Assembly (NCBI GenBank): GCA_039090855.1
Contig: CM077011.1
Coordinates: 40,691,501-40,755,500 of the forward strand
DNA from: Macrothele yani
Lineage: Eukaryota; Arthropoda; Arachnida; Araneae; Macrothelidae
Direction: 5' to 3'
DNA: 64,000 bases
In this document: piece by piece, positions 1 to 10,268 of the stretch
How the letters are laid out: each line of letters opens with the position of its first letter
Position numbering within the stretch: the stretch's first letter is position 1
Position numbers and translations under genes: made by a program
Notes under the pieces: generated by a model
Told to the model about the DNA's origin: nothing
Database searches by the model: none
What the model saw: the letters and a program-made list of their open reading frames with translations, nothing else

Positions 1-106
1 GTATCAGAAATACGCTTCGTTAATTCACGAAATAAATCACGGAAAGTAGCTCGTGCATTTCAGAAACTTTTTATAGTGTAGCTTTTAAGCTTTCCAACCG
101 TAGGTT

Positions 107-326
107 TTTTTTTTTTTTATTGCAGGTTTAACGACCACCGTGAGCAACTCAATGGGCTATAAGCAGTCGCTCGTCCCTAGTTTAGGGTCACTGGTTCCAG
201 GGAAGGGAGAGAGCAAGTGCCGTAAGACAAACACAACATCCATGCCTCACCGGGATTCGAACACGGACCCCTTTCGGACGAATGATCAGAGGCCATCGCT
301 TAGACCACTGCGCCACCGGGGCGGCC
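107..326 (-). mobile_element. SINE-1, full-length copy
   Basis: On the minus strand this reads as a tRNA-like head (A box near GGCGCAGTGGTCTAAGC, B box GTTCGAATCC with one change here), a body of about 130 bp and an A tail, seen here as the T run at 105-118. The 13-bp sequence CCAACCGTAGGTT occurs at 94-106 and 325-337 and is the target-site duplication, overlapping the element end by about 2 bp. The element needs LINE reverse transcriptase in trans. The ORFs across it are artefacts. Confidence 0.93.
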
Positions 327-337
327 AACCGTAGGTT

Positions 338-1189
338 GAAGAAGCGTACATGTTCCTGCTTTGTCTGTCTGTCTGTCTGCCCTTCGCTCGATAACTCGCG
401 TACAAGAGGTTCGATTTCCATGAAATTTTAGTATGTGGTAGGGGACCACCTGGGAACGAACCCTATTGAAAATGGATGAAATGGGGTCAAAGGTCAGCGC
501 ACAGAAGCGAGACTTATTCCACAGCCATTATCCTTATAACTTGAGTAATAATGCTTCTATTGCGACAAAACTTTAGTATGTTGTTCTGGAGGTACACTGA
601 GCGAATCAACAATCAGGGCAGGAAGGAGGGTTCGTCTGCGCACGATTTCTGGTATGTTGAAAAGCGTATCATAATCAATGCATTGCATGATTTTACTAAC
701 TTGTTCCTTTTATACAAATAGTAGCCCTCGTTGTAAACAAATACTTTGAACTTCCTCGCCTCTGTTGTAACAACAAATGAAGCCAGAAGCTCGATTTGAC
801 TTTAGCTATTTTTGTAGAAAACTCTGTTCATGTAAACATTTCCCGAAAAAGAAGAAAAGCTGTGTTTTTAGTCGCTAAAATGAAAGAAGTGAAAGCGGAA
901 TTTAATTTGAACCTTTAAAGAAATAAACCGTCCCCTTTCATACTCTGGTCTTACAGTCCGGCTTGTCGGTTTCATCTGTAATTATTCAATATATCCGGTG
1001 GCGGATACAGTCTTTCGCTTCATTCAGTGAGTATTTAACAAGTCAGGCTTCGTTTTGTGGTGGGAATTTTTTTTTTTTTTTTTTTTTTTTTGTATTTTTT
1101 AATTCCAGGAACAAAATGCTGAAACGGTATAGTACGGGCCTGGCCGGAGGCCGGAATTGTTTACTTATCTAATGGAAAACAAAACTTCT
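338..1189. other. No gene recognised
   Basis: I see no gene. The stretch holds a short CTGT microsatellite near 361-379 and a long T run at 1069-1091. No ORF here resembles a protein I know. Confidence 0.6.
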
Positions 1190-1258
1190 TAGGGACGGGC
1201 GACTGCTTATAGCCCATTGGGTTGCACACGGTAGTCGTTAAACCTCTAATAACAAAAA
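1190..1258 (+). mobile_element. SINE-1 3' fragment
   Basis: This is only the 3' end of SINE-1: the GGGACGGGCGACTGCTTATA block, then the GTCGTTAAACCTC block and a short A-rich tail. The tRNA-like head is absent, so it is a 5'-truncated or decayed copy. Confidence 0.85.
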
Positions 1259-1586
1259 AGTCCAGCCCGTGCAAGGTTTACAACAACTCATAGAACAGAC
1301 TCGGAGAAGAAACTGACAAACCTAGAGAAAGGCTGCATTCTCTGCTACAAATGTTCTACTCTCTAGTACCTCTTAGTGCAAAAAATTGCGCTGGGCGCAT
1401 TTTCGGTAGAAGAAAGACATTACTTTACAAAGTGTTTTCATTATTTACTTCTCTTATGGCGTAGTGTTACTCAGTCTTTTCTCTTTTTTAACGATCTCGC
1501 ATGCTTTACACTCTTTAGCTGTCACTTTTTAGCGTGACCATCGTACGAATCCTATACACGACTATTCTTTAATGTGGAATATTATT

Positions 1587-1939
1587 TCCTTTCGAAGAGG
1601 CTTGGTTTCGATTCCACACCCGATTGCACTTTTCTTTCCTCTCGAAGAGGCTTGGTTTCGATTGCACATCCGATTGTGCTTTTCTTTCCTTTCGAAGAGG
1701 CTTGGTTTCGATTCCACATCCGATTGTGCTTTTCTTTTCTTTCGAAGAGGCTTGGTTTCGATTCCACATCCGATAGTGCTTTTCTTTCCTTTCGAAGAGG
1801 CTCGGTTTCGATTCCACATCCGATAGTGCTTTCCTTTCCTTTCGAAGAGGCTTGGTTTCGATTCCGCATCCGATTGTGCTTTTCTTTCTTTTCGAAGAGG
1901 CTTGGTTTCGATTCCGCATCCGATTGTGCTTTTCTTTCC
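1587..1939. repeat. 50-bp minisatellite, about 7 copies
   Basis: The core TTCGAAGAGGCTTGGTTTCG recurs every 50 bp, first at 1591, then 1641, 1691 and so on to about 1939. Units differ by a few bases (TTGTGC versus TAGTGC, CCACATCC versus CCGCATCC). Because the unit lacks stops in several frames, repetitive pseudo-ORFs of 84-136 aa appear on both strands. I do not regard them as genes. Confidence 0.95.
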
Positions 1940-2137
1940 ATAGGGTATTCAATCGGTAGTTCTTCACGACGGTTTAAGATATAGAAGAATTTTCTATCTT
2001 GAACAATCTTCTTATGTCATGGTGGTAGTATATTTTCAAACACAAAATATGTTGTGTTTAGTTTTGATTCAATGTCCCTTTGGCTTTCCGTAGACAATGT
2101 GGTAGAGGAGAAACTGCTCTAGAATAAAAATATTTCT

Positions 2138-2434
2138 TCAAAATAGTATAACTATATTAATAATCCGAATGTCTTGGCGTAGAATCGAAATAAAAATTTC
2201 CAAGCTTTCGCACATCAATCAGATGGCTTTTTTAAAGAAGCTAGACTTTTTCAAGGAACTGCAAACTGAATAATATAACTCTTGAACAATTTGAACGCGG
2301 TTCTATTATTCAGTATGCAGAAAAGCCTACATTTCTTGAAAAAGCCATCTGACTGATGTGTGAAAGCTTAGAAACAGATTTTTACTGTACGTCAAGAAAT
2401 TCGGATTACAAGTATAGTTATACTGTTTTAAGTA
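2138..2434. mobile_element. Foldback MITE-like element
   Basis: Two imperfect inverted arms of about 105 bp face each other. The left contains AGTATAACTATATTAATAAT and AGCTTTCGCACATCAATCAG; the right, read on the minus strand, contains AGTATAACTATACTTGTAAT and AGCTTTCACACATCAGTCAG. The spacer is short, with no coding capacity. It abuts mariner 1. The ends are approximate and I could not fix a target duplication. It is most likely a non-autonomous DNA transposon. Confidence 0.75.
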
Positions 2435-2461
2435 TAGTTGGTGTACAGTTCCTGGTTATTA

Positions 2462-3657
2462 TTAGAAGTATGCAAACGTTTCCGCCGTTTTAAGGAGACA
2501 GGAACAATCAGGAAACCAGTACACATTTATTCAACGAAATATTGGCCTTTAGCATCAATGACCTTTTGCCATTTTTCATGCAAAAAATGAATGCTCCTGT
2601 GACAGAAGGACTCGGGTTTTAAGCTGAAGAACGCAGTGACAAAATTTTCCTCCTCTGGAACTGTGGTGAAACGCTGTTGGGCTAGGGCATGTTGGATAGA
2701 GCGAGACAGATGGAAGTCTGAGGGTCAATGTCCGGGGAGTAAGCAGGGTGCGGTAAAACCTCCCATTGTAGTTGTTCAAGGGTTGATTTCGTGGTAGCAC
2801 CGACATGTGGTCTGGCATTATCGTGTAACAGGATGACTGGGCTGCGTCCTTTACCTGTTTATGCGCGTTTTTGTTCGATTGCAGCTTTCAGTTTCATCAA
2901 CTGATCGCTATATCATTGTGAAATGATTGTTTCGCCCGGTTTCAGTAGTACGAAGTACAGCACTCCATGCATATCCTACCACACATACAAGAATACATTT
3001 TTCCCGTGGATATCCTGTTTTGCAGTGGATGTTGATGACTGGCCCTGGGTCGACCAAGGATCGCAAGCGAACAGAGTTGCCACAATAGACCCATTTTTCA
3101 TCCTTGGTGACAACCTTCCACAAGAAATTTTTATCTTCAAACATCTTCAGCAACGACATACAGATGCCTAAACGTTGACCAATATTACGCTCTGTTAAAG
3201 TATGCGGAACCCACTGCCCAATCTTCTGGATCTTCCCCAAGGCCTGCAGACGCCGTACCACCGGCGATTGAGCCACTTTCAAACGTTTCGCCAGTTGCGT
3301 GGTCAATTGAGTGGCAACCCCTTGCAGGAGCGATTCCACCTCCTCGTCTGCGAGTTCCTGCAATCTACCTGCACGTGGCTTGTCTTTCAAGTTTAGATCA
3401 CCCATCTTAAACCTGGCAAACCATTCTCGACACATCCGTTCACGCATAACCATTTCGCCATACGCCTGACATATTGAACCGTATGCTTCACTCGCACTTT
3501 TCCCTAAATTAAACATGAATAACAAACAGTGCCGCAAATGAACTTTATCGACCGCCGTACTTGGCTTCATGTACGAAGTGACAGCACTAGTCGCCGGGCG
3601 GTTCGACTCCTACAGCGCCTGCTGGCGGGGGCAGCGGAAACTTTTGCATACCCCTAA
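2462..3657 (-). mobile_element. Mariner element 1 with TIRs and TA duplication
   Basis: The inverted ends begin TTAGAAGTATGCAAACG at 2462 and TTAGGGGTATGCAAAAG on the opposite strand at 3657, with a matching GTTTCCGC block. TA flanks both sides (2460-2461 and 3658-3659). At about 1.2 kb it is a normal mariner size. Its transposase is broken, so the copy is dead, but its ends look usable in trans. Confidence 0.93.
2522..3570 (-). pseudogene. Mariner transposase pseudogene (element 1)
   Basis: This is a DD34D mariner/SETMAR-type transposase, which cuts and pastes its own element. The N-terminal 220 aa (3570 to 2908) are open and hold the HTH region and the first catalytic Asp in TKDEKWVY. The frame then breaks near 2908. 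The second Asp (LLHDNARPH) lies near 2816 and the third (SDFHL) near 2720, in different frames, so at least two frameshifts separate the catalytic residues. The C-terminal KWQKVIDAKGQYFVE block is present near 2522-2570. Summed, the pieces approach the usual length of about 345 aa. It lies inside element 1 and is certainly inactive as encoded. Confidence 0.92.
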
Positions 3658-4067
3658 TAATTAGAAATATTTCCGTTATCGCAAATCATCGGAAACAACT
3701 TTCTAAATTTCAAAAACGTTATATGATTTAAGCGTATCTCCGTTGTTTTAAAATTTCATAGAAAGCTGACCCGGTATTTCGAATAGTTGCAAGGGTGCGA
3801 ATAGTTTCAATATTTGCCCACAAAATGAAACTAAAATTTACAGATACCTATTCATATGTGATGAAGTAATGAATGCTCATTTTTTTTAATCAAAATAAAT
3901 TTCACAGATGAAGCGTTGTTATGTTTTCTGATTTGGGTTCGCGTGTTGAATAGCACTAAATGCTTCACACAGAATTTAGACGACCACTAAAGATCTCGGT
4001 GATCGATATAGCAAAGAATGGAACTTACTAGGACTGATTTATTCGCTTCCAGGTTGCTTATTTACAG

Positions 4068-4450
4068 CTTGGTGATCCTAGTTTTTCTTTGAACAACATA
4101 TACAACTTGGTAATCCTAGTTTTTCTTTGAACAACATATACAGCTCGGTAATCCTAGTTTTTCTTTTAACAACATATACAGCTGGGTAATCCTAGTTTTT
4201 CTTTGAACAACATATACAGCTTGGTAATCCTAGTTTTTGTTTGAACAACATATACAGCTCGGTAATCCTAGTTTTTCTTTGAACAACATATACAGCTTGG
4301 TAATCCTAGTTTTTCTTTGAACAACATATGGAGCTTGGTAATCCTAGTTTTTCTTTGAACAACATATACAGCTTGGTACTCCTAGTTTTTCTTTGAACAA
4401 CATATAGAGCTTGGTAATCCTAGTTTTTTTTTTGAACAACATACAGAGCT
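4068..4450. repeat. 38-bp minisatellite, about 10 copies
   Basis: The unit begins CTTGGTAATCCTAGTTTTTC and continues TTTGAACAACATATACAG. Starts at 4068, 4106 and 4144 give a 38-bp period. Copies are very similar, with single-base changes (CTCGG, CTGGG, GTTTTTG). No coding function is apparent. Confidence 0.95.
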
Positions 4451-4533
4451 TCGTTGATTTAACCATAATACCAATCTCATAGATAAAACTGATTACGAGC
4501 ACCTATAACGAAGTAAATTTCTCCGTCATTTCT

Positions 4534-4605
4534 GTCCACGCCAGGATTCGAACCCGGATCCCCTCATTCCGGAACAAGCCACTCTACCAATTGAGCTACG
4601 CGGAC
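4534..4605 (-). repeat. R3 repeat with tRNA-like module
   Basis: The 72-nt module has a 7-bp acceptor stem (GTCCGCG with CGTGGAC, one G-T wobble), a D arm GCTC/GAGT, and a T arm with loop TTCGAAT. The anticodon arm contains the palindrome TTCCGGAA and gives only a 6-nt loop, so I do not call a functional tRNA. Two other copies, at 62228 and 62658, share both the downstream tail (AAATTTACTTCGTTATA) and upstream sequence (GCACACGACATAAAGGCAGA), so the conserved repeat is larger, here about 4485-4690. It is probably a tRNA-derived mobile repeat. Confidence 0.8.
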
Positions 4606-4841
4606 GTTTTATTCTGATTCCTATCTGCCTTTATGTCGTGTGCGTCCTTCTGGCAGGTACGTCACATCTCCTGGTACGTTACACACCGACCATCAAGATA
4701 GCAAGCTAAAAAATTATAATCAGTAAATCATCTTTCTTCAATATCACCACACGAGTTTACACTCTGCATGACTTTTTATTTACCTTACGACCTTTTTATT
4801 TACTAAACAATCTACTGTCAGTTGTTACCAAAAAGTACAAG

Positions 4842-4935
4842 GAAACTCGGGCAGGCGATGTGCCATTCAGAAAGGAAATATAACGGAGAAGCATCGTAAT
4901 TAGCATAGGAACAGACACTCAAAAAGGGAAGATAT
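4842..4935. repeat. Dispersed repeat shared with 14085-14175
   Basis: The blocks GTGCCATTCAGAA and ACGGAGAAG, and a following GACACTCAAAAAGG, recur in the same order at 14096-14160 with substitutions. There is no coding capacity and the family is unknown. Just downstream, AGATATACTGTAC occurs three times within 4929-4984. Confidence 0.55.
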
Positions 4936-5216
4936 ACTGTACAATAACAGATATACTGTACGTAAATTATAGATATACTGTACGTTGAAATGTTCGTAGG
5001 TTCAAAGTATATGGATATGTATGTGAAAAGCAGGGTTAATCTAGAACACCACCTTATATGAAGCTTGTTTATAAATATCGTAGCTGGTTCGTATCTGCAG
5101 GAACCCGGAATAGCTTAACTTCAATATCCTTAATAAAGCATTAAAATTGTACTTCAAGAAAACGTTAATAGTTCTACTTACAGTTTTTAAAATCGTTATT
5201 CGAGTCAGGTATTCAC

Positions 5217-6809
5217 TTCCCAGCAAAAACAGTGTTGCAGGGCAAGCACTCAAGCCAGCAGTGGCCCAGCACTCTGTTCCCGCTGCCCAACTATCAAGAA
5301 AATGTCCCGGCGGACACCACGTGGGCAAGCTGTTCAAGGCAGAAGCTGGCCAACAGTTGGCACCCTATCAGTTGTCATATGGCAGGACAGGGCCATCAGT
5401 TAACCTTCACAAGCAGTGGCTGCCACAAGAGGCCATTCAGCGGCCCTGCAAGCACGTGCCATAAATGATGGCTAGCCTAATGTGGTCCGCTAGTTTCCCC
5501 GACAGTGGCAGAAGACAATCACGTGACTAAACTGATAGCTTGCCGAATATTGTTCACCAATTTCCCAGTAGTAGCCAAAAAAAAAAAAGGAAGCGAAGTT
5601 TCCCAAAGCCACAACAACTTTTTTTACCACCCTACGAAATGCCTGCATGAAGGCACGGCTCCCGGGAATTTTTCTCAACAAGTTCTGGTGGAAAACGCCC
5701 GTCTAGATCTGGCTGAAAACGAACCAACGGCCGTTCGCTTGCGAATCGAGCGTTCTACCCACTAGACTAATTTGCCGCGCCCGAGCATTTGCTTAAAGCT
5801 GAGCCACTTTCGAGCGCGATGTGAAACGATGGGTTATCTTTTTAATTTTACAATATTGCGAGTTACTTTTAAAAGAGTGTACCACTTAAAGGCGCTTGCC
5901 AAAGTTTTGTTCTGTCCTTGTGGTCTTGAAAAGCGATTGTTTAATATTTACCCGTTCATGTCACCTTCTGTTACAGTTTTAACGCTGCATCTTTCCTTTT
6001 CGTGGTCCGAAGCTACATTTGTTCTAAAGAGGAGAGATATTTTTATTTTACTCGAATTTCCGTAATCTCGTGTATTCAACCCATAGATGAGTACATTATA
6101 TCCACATAACGTTGCTTTTTTGTTTTCAAATAATTGATGAATTTTGTACGCGTACAATTCTTATTTTTTTCCAACAAAGCGATTTTTTAAAGTTTTTTCT
6201 GGACTTTTGTTTAAAGCGGTTTAGTGTATGTTAAAACGAAAGATTATACAGAAATTATTTCTTGATTATCATCGGAATGGAGTGAGTGTACTTCATGGCT
6301 GTCTGTGTTCTGGATTCTTTGTGCGTTATTGCACGAATTTTGCTACTAAATGAGTTTCTATAAGTACATCAGAATAATTGACTATTTCTTACAGTTCATT
6401 TATATAATTTTCTTCCGACGGTAATCTTCGTCGACGTGTAATTTCATTGGGAAATTAATTCGCCTCTCTACATATGGCTTTTTTTTTCTTAATATCAACT
6501 GAAATAAGACGATGGTGATTGCGTCGTCTTCAAATAACTGGTATGACGAAAGACACAGCAGGTGTTGCTTCTGCGCATGCGCAGTCTCGTTGCTTCCACC
6601 TCGTATTGTGGTTCTTCGGTTGCCAGCTACGGGCCACTAGTAACACTTGCTTGGAAACCCGTAATTCACGGCGATGCCGTAGGGCCATCAATGGCTGCCA
6701 TCAACGGACCGCTACCGTGCCGTGAGGGGCAGATTTCAGCTAGCAGCGACCCATCACTGTTAGCTGCATGGTGGCCAGCAGTTTCCTAACACTTGTGCTT
6801 TTGTTGGTT
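5217..6809. mobile_element. R5 element, copy 1 (long imperfect inverted ends)
   Basis: The left end begins CCCAGCAAAAACAG. The right end, on the minus strand, begins near AACCAACAAAAGCACAAG. Both are followed by a few hundred bp rich in CAGCA, GGCCA and TGCTGG words. The left, internal and right parts all match R5 copy 2 (19565-21846) in order, for example ATATTGCGAG, TGTATTCAACCCAT and TTTTGTACGCGTA. I found no transposase motif and no sure target duplication, so this is a non-autonomous element of unassigned superfamily. Confidence 0.75.
5706..5780 (-). other. tRNA-like module inside R5
   Basis: On the minus strand an A-box-like TTAGTCTAGTGGGTAGAAC is followed by a B-box-like TTGGTTCGTTTTC at tRNA spacing. 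The equivalent site in R5 copy 2 (20083-20150) has the same layout with AGGTTCAAATC. The acceptor stem is poor, so this is a tRNA-derived module and not a gene. Confidence 0.55.
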
Positions 6810-6820
6810 TTCATTATTGC

Positions 6821-7040
6821 TTTTTTTTTTTGATTGAAGGTTTAACGACCACCGTGAGCAACTCAATGGGCTGTAAGCAGTCGCCCGTCCCTAACTTAAG
6901 GTCACTGGTTCCAGGGAAGGGAAAGAACCAGTGCCGTAAGACAAACACAACATTCATGCCTCACCGGGATTCGAACCCGGACCCCTTTCGGACGAATGAT
7001 CAGAGGCCATCGCTTAGACCACTGCGCCACCGGGGCGGCC
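6821..7040 (-). mobile_element. SINE-1 copy A of a tandem duplication
   Basis: Full-length SINE-1 with T run (A tail) at 6821-6831 and the head end GGGGCGGCC at 7040. It is flanked by CATTATTGC at 6812-6820 and CATTATTAC at 7041-7049, a near-perfect target duplication. It carries the variants GGGCTGTAAGC, CTAACTTAAGG and GGAAAGAACC, all shared with copy B at 7164. Confidence 0.93.
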
Positions 7041-7163
7041 CATTATTACTTGAGTAGTAGAATAAATAACAGCTTGTATCATACTATAATACACACGTCA
7101 CGTTGACGATGAAAGTCGCTCCCAAAATGGTGAAGCTCCTTTTAATCACTCTAGAATCAGTTC
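7041..7163. repeat. Unique flank, first copy of a 348-bp tandem duplication
   Basis: This 123-bp non-SINE segment, starting CATTATTACTTGAG and ending AGAATCAGTTC, is repeated at 7389-7511 with one visible change (GACGATG versus GAGGATG). The offset is exactly 348 bp and each copy follows a minus-strand SINE-1. Confidence 0.93.
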
Positions 7164-7388
7164 TTTTTTTTTTATTTTTGATTGGAGGTTTAACGACCAC
7201 CGTGAGCAACTCAATGGGCTGTAAGCAGTCGCCCGTCCCTAACTTAAGGTCACTGGTTCCAGGGAAGGGAAAGAACCAGTGCCGTAAGACAAAAACAACA
7301 TCCATGCCTCACCGGGATTCGAACCCGGACCCCTTTCGGACGAATGATCAGAGGCCATCGCTTAGACCACTGCGCCACCGGGGCGGCC
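7164..7388 (-). mobile_element. SINE-1 copy B, duplicate of copy A
   Basis: The body shares the private variants of copy A, so it arose by segmental duplication and not by a separate insertion. Its T-rich end differs from A (T run, then ATTTTTGATTGGAGG, against GATTGAAGG), and directly follows AGAATCAGTTC. That end may come from a different SINE insertion, making B a hybrid. Confidence 0.88.
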
Positions 7389-7511
7389 CATTATTACTTG
7401 AGTAGTAGAATAAATAACAGCTTGTATCATACTATAATACACACGTCACGTTGAGGATGAAAGTCGCTCCCAAAATGGTGAAGCTCCTTTTAATCACTCT
7501 AGAATCAGTTC

Positions 7512-7716
7512 GCCGCCCCGGTGGCGCAGTGGTCTAAGCGATGGCCTCTGATCATTCGTCCGAACGGGGTCCGGGTTCGAATCCCGGTGAGGCATGGATG
7601 TTGTGTTTGTCTTACGGCACTGGCTCTCCCTTCCCTGGAACCAGTGACCCTAAATTAGGGACGGGCGACTGCTTATAGCCCATTGAGTTGCTCACGGTGG
7701 TCGTTAAACCTCCAAC

Positions 7717-7749
<33 letters not shown>
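7512..7749 (+). mobile_element. SINE-1 copy C, full length with long A tail
   Basis: It starts GCCGCCCCGGTGGCGCAGTG, has the B box GGTTCGAATCC and a run of about 32 A. The target-site duplication AGAATCAGTTC is perfect (7501-7511 and 7750-7760). The intact head, long tail and clean duplication suggest a recent insertion. It sits at the same sequence that borders copy B, in the opposite orientation. Confidence 0.95.
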
Positions 7750-7752
<3 letters not shown>

Positions 7753-8008
7753 ATCAGTTCAGACTTTGAGTATGCAACATCAACTATCTCATGACAATAT
7801 TAACAAGAACTTTAATTATAATTTAACGTGAGTTAATGGATACAAAATTAGTTTAACGAAATTCCTTGAACGAAGTACATCCTAACACAAATTAGCCTTA
7901 ACGAAGATATTTTAACGAAAGACATCCTAAAGTAAGACAACTCTCACTCCAAACATCGCAAAACGCATCTTAGTTGCTTACGTGCGTCATTCTACCTCTT
8001 ACCTCAGT

Positions 8009-8572
8009 ACTCGTTGCCAAAAATATTTGGCTGAGAGAGAAAATATAGCGTTAAGTGAGAAAACGCTTAAAGGAGAGTGAACCAAATTTAAGATAGCATC
8101 TATCAAAACTGAAAGACTGCTTAGAGGTGAAATAAAGTGAGAAAAGCCTAAACGAGAGTGAACTACATTTACATAGGAATCTATCGAGATTAAAAGCATT
8201 GAAACAAGTATGACACAGATTGCTCAAAGAAAGGCATATTAAAATTTAATTCAATAAGCTCTCAAGAGGAAGGTCATGGCCTTTAAGCTTAAAGGAGAAT
8301 GAACCAAATTTACATAGGAATCTATCAAAATTAAAATCATTGGAACAAGTATAACACTGACGGCCCAAAGCAAGGCATATTAAAATTTAATTGAGTGAAC
8401 TCTCAAGGGGAAAGTCGTGGCCTCTAAGCTTAAAGGAGACTGAACGAAATTTACAAAGGAGTCTGTCACAATTAAAATCAAATGAACAAGTATAACATAG
8501 ACTGCCGAAAGTAAGGCCTATTAAAATTTAATTCAGTAAGCTCTCAAGGGGAACGCCATAGCCTTTATGGCC
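8009..8572. repeat. 141-bp tandem repeat, about 3.5 units
   Basis: The motif AAAGGAGAATGAACCAAATT recurs at 8150, 8291 and 8432, exactly 141 bp apart. A more diverged or shortened unit begins near 8067. Each unit also contains CATATTAAAATTTAATT, CTCTCAAG and GGCCTTTAAGC. There is no open reading frame across units. It is a satellite-like array or the sub-repeats of a larger element. Confidence 0.88.
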
Positions 8573-9547
8573 TCTACCATGTATCCGGGCTTCCATGATT
8601 GAGAGCAGACGTCAGTGACATTTGTTCTGTTTCCTTATAAGCTCCGTTCAAAAACTTTTCCGTACCTTAGGCAGTCATACATACAAATATATTACATCTG
8701 GACACAACACAAAGTTTATTCATATATATCTCGCCCAGTAGAATGCGAGGCGTGTAGCGAAGGAGGGAATCTCTCTTGAATGAAAAGAGAAAGTTGTAGG
8801 CAGCTCTTCCTGAAAGCTACTAAAACTCGATTTTGTCATGGCCAGTCGGATGAGTGTATTAAATTCTCTTTACAGGCTGATACTTTATCCACTGTTGAGA
8901 GAACTCTTTGATAAATATAAATCGCTTCCTGAGAATTTTATGTTTTGGGCATGAACGATCCCAGAAAGAAGGTGAACGTACCTTCACGGAAGTTTTGCGT
9001 GGGGTTTGTTTTCATAGGGAGAGAAATATATATTAAACATTATTATTATATATGATATTTTTATTTAACTTCGCCGGAATTCCGGGTCGCAAGGCAAAAC
9101 CGTTTCAAGAGAATTTATTTTGAGGCCTTATTCGGCTAGCGTAAATATTGTGAGTTGTGAAGTGTCCAACTTTGTTTTTCTCTGTCGAATACGCTCTTGT
9201 TGCAAACAAGGGAATCTGATGCAGCCAATTTTTATTTCTCCTGGGAACCATGAGGAATTCTGGACTGCAGGATGCGTTTTATTTAAACTGCTGAATAGAA
9301 ATTCTCAGCGATTTGAAAGAACAAAATGTCGTAAAAATAAAACAGGTTTTCCCAAATTACAAGAGAATTGCTTATCCGCGTAATTCCTGGTGTCTAATGA
9401 CACCATTTTATTTCCTTATTGCCTAATTAAATGTCGTAGAAGAAAGAAACTTAAAAGATTTTGATAAAGACCTTTTTTCCTTTACAACGCTTTAGTGGTA
9501 TTTTCAAGGCTGAATTATGTTCCTAACTAGAAACACTTTTCGAACAT
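8573..9547. other. No gene recognised
   Basis: An 87-aa ORF at 9120-9383 has no recognisable motif and is probably chance. No repeat structure stands out. Confidence 0.5.
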
Positions 9548-9810
9548 ACATCGAAGAGCAATAAACATTATGACCACTTGGCTAATATGATTTTGATCCT
9601 CCATGAGCCCCCAAAGCAGTTCTTACCCGGTGAGACATTGCCTCTAACAGGCTGTAGTGGTATGTCGTATCAAGTCGTTACCAACAGATCCTTTAACTCC
9701 TGTAAATTACGTCACTGAGCTAACGAAGAACGGATTTGCTGTTCCAACACAAACTACAGATGCTCAATCGGATTGATATCTGGGAATTCGAACGCCATGG
9801 CGGTATCTGG
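9548..9810 (-). pseudogene. Tc1-like transposase fragment (3' end only)
   Basis: Reading from about 9800 downward, FPDINPIEHL matches the third catalytic segment of Tc1-like DD34E transposases, in which Glu follows Pro-Ile. A degenerate C terminus with stops follows, then a TIR-like end ACATTATGACCACTTGG. The TIR resembles that of family A. The 5' two-thirds are missing; neighbouring SINE-2-like sequence replaces them. Confidence 0.75.
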
Positions 9811-9943
9811 AAAATTTCCTCATGTTACGGGAACCATTCTTGACTAATGAAAAACTTCCAAATACGCGGAAACAATGATGAAAAACAAATATGTGGAGAC
9901 GTGTGGTGAAAAACTTTCAAATACGGGGAGACAATATAAATAG

Positions 9944-10061
9944 ACAAAGTCATCGCTTTTTTCACGTTTTTCTTTAATTAACACACGAGCGGTGTCGAAA
10001 TACAATTTTCCGGTTGCTGTGTGTTAATTAAAGAAAAACGTGGAAAAAGCGATGACTTTGT
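9944..10061. repeat. 43-bp inverted repeat with 32-nt spacer
   Basis: Arms at 9944-9986 and 10019-10061 match at 42 of 43 positions. The right arm belongs to the SINE-2 tail (compare GTGTGTTGCTAAAACGTGGA near 52410 and 52720), so the left arm is an inverted copy of part of that tail. Confidence 0.93.
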
Positions 10062-10086
10062 ATCTAATGGTCTGTGCGTATTTGGA

Positions 10087-10268
10087 AGTATTTCACCATT
10101 TCTGTCGCCCTTTGTATTTATTAGCTATAATTAAATAGCTGGTGCCGTTAAGCCCCACCAGATGGAGACGTCTCATTCGCTGAGCCCATCTACGGATTTG
10201 TGCTCCGGTGCTGACAAATAAACACACATAGCGCTGTGGATTGTTGGCACCGTAGCGAACGCACTCGG
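10087..10268 (+). repeat. SINE-2-like sequence (upstream half and tRNA-like head)
   Basis: The blocks GGTGCCGTTAAGCCCC, AGATGGAGACGTCTCA, AACACACATAGCGC and GCACTCGGCTAG match the 52500-52660 copy in order. The tRNA-like module continues into the tandem repeat at 10269. The order of parts here is rearranged relative to 52319-52792. Confidence 0.8.

Noticed and set aside
1587..1939. CRISPR array
   Set aside because: Regular 50-bp units are identical along their whole length, with no unique spacers; the DNA is eukaryotic.
1562..1984. Overlapping ORFs of 84-136 aa on both strands, repetitive in sequence
   Set aside because: They are translations of the 50-bp minisatellite; a unit without stops gives open frames on both strands. 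No start context or homology supports a gene.
4068..4450. CRISPR array
   Set aside because: A plain 38-bp minisatellite with no variable spacers.
4534..4605. tRNA gene call
   Set aside because: Acceptor, D and T arms fit, but the anticodon arm is a palindrome with a 6-nt loop, and three copies share extra flanking sequence, which points to a repeat.
7512..7600. tRNA gene in the SINE-1 head
   Set aside because: A and B boxes are good, but the sequence continues into a conserved body and A tail in over ten copies with target duplications; it is a SINE head.
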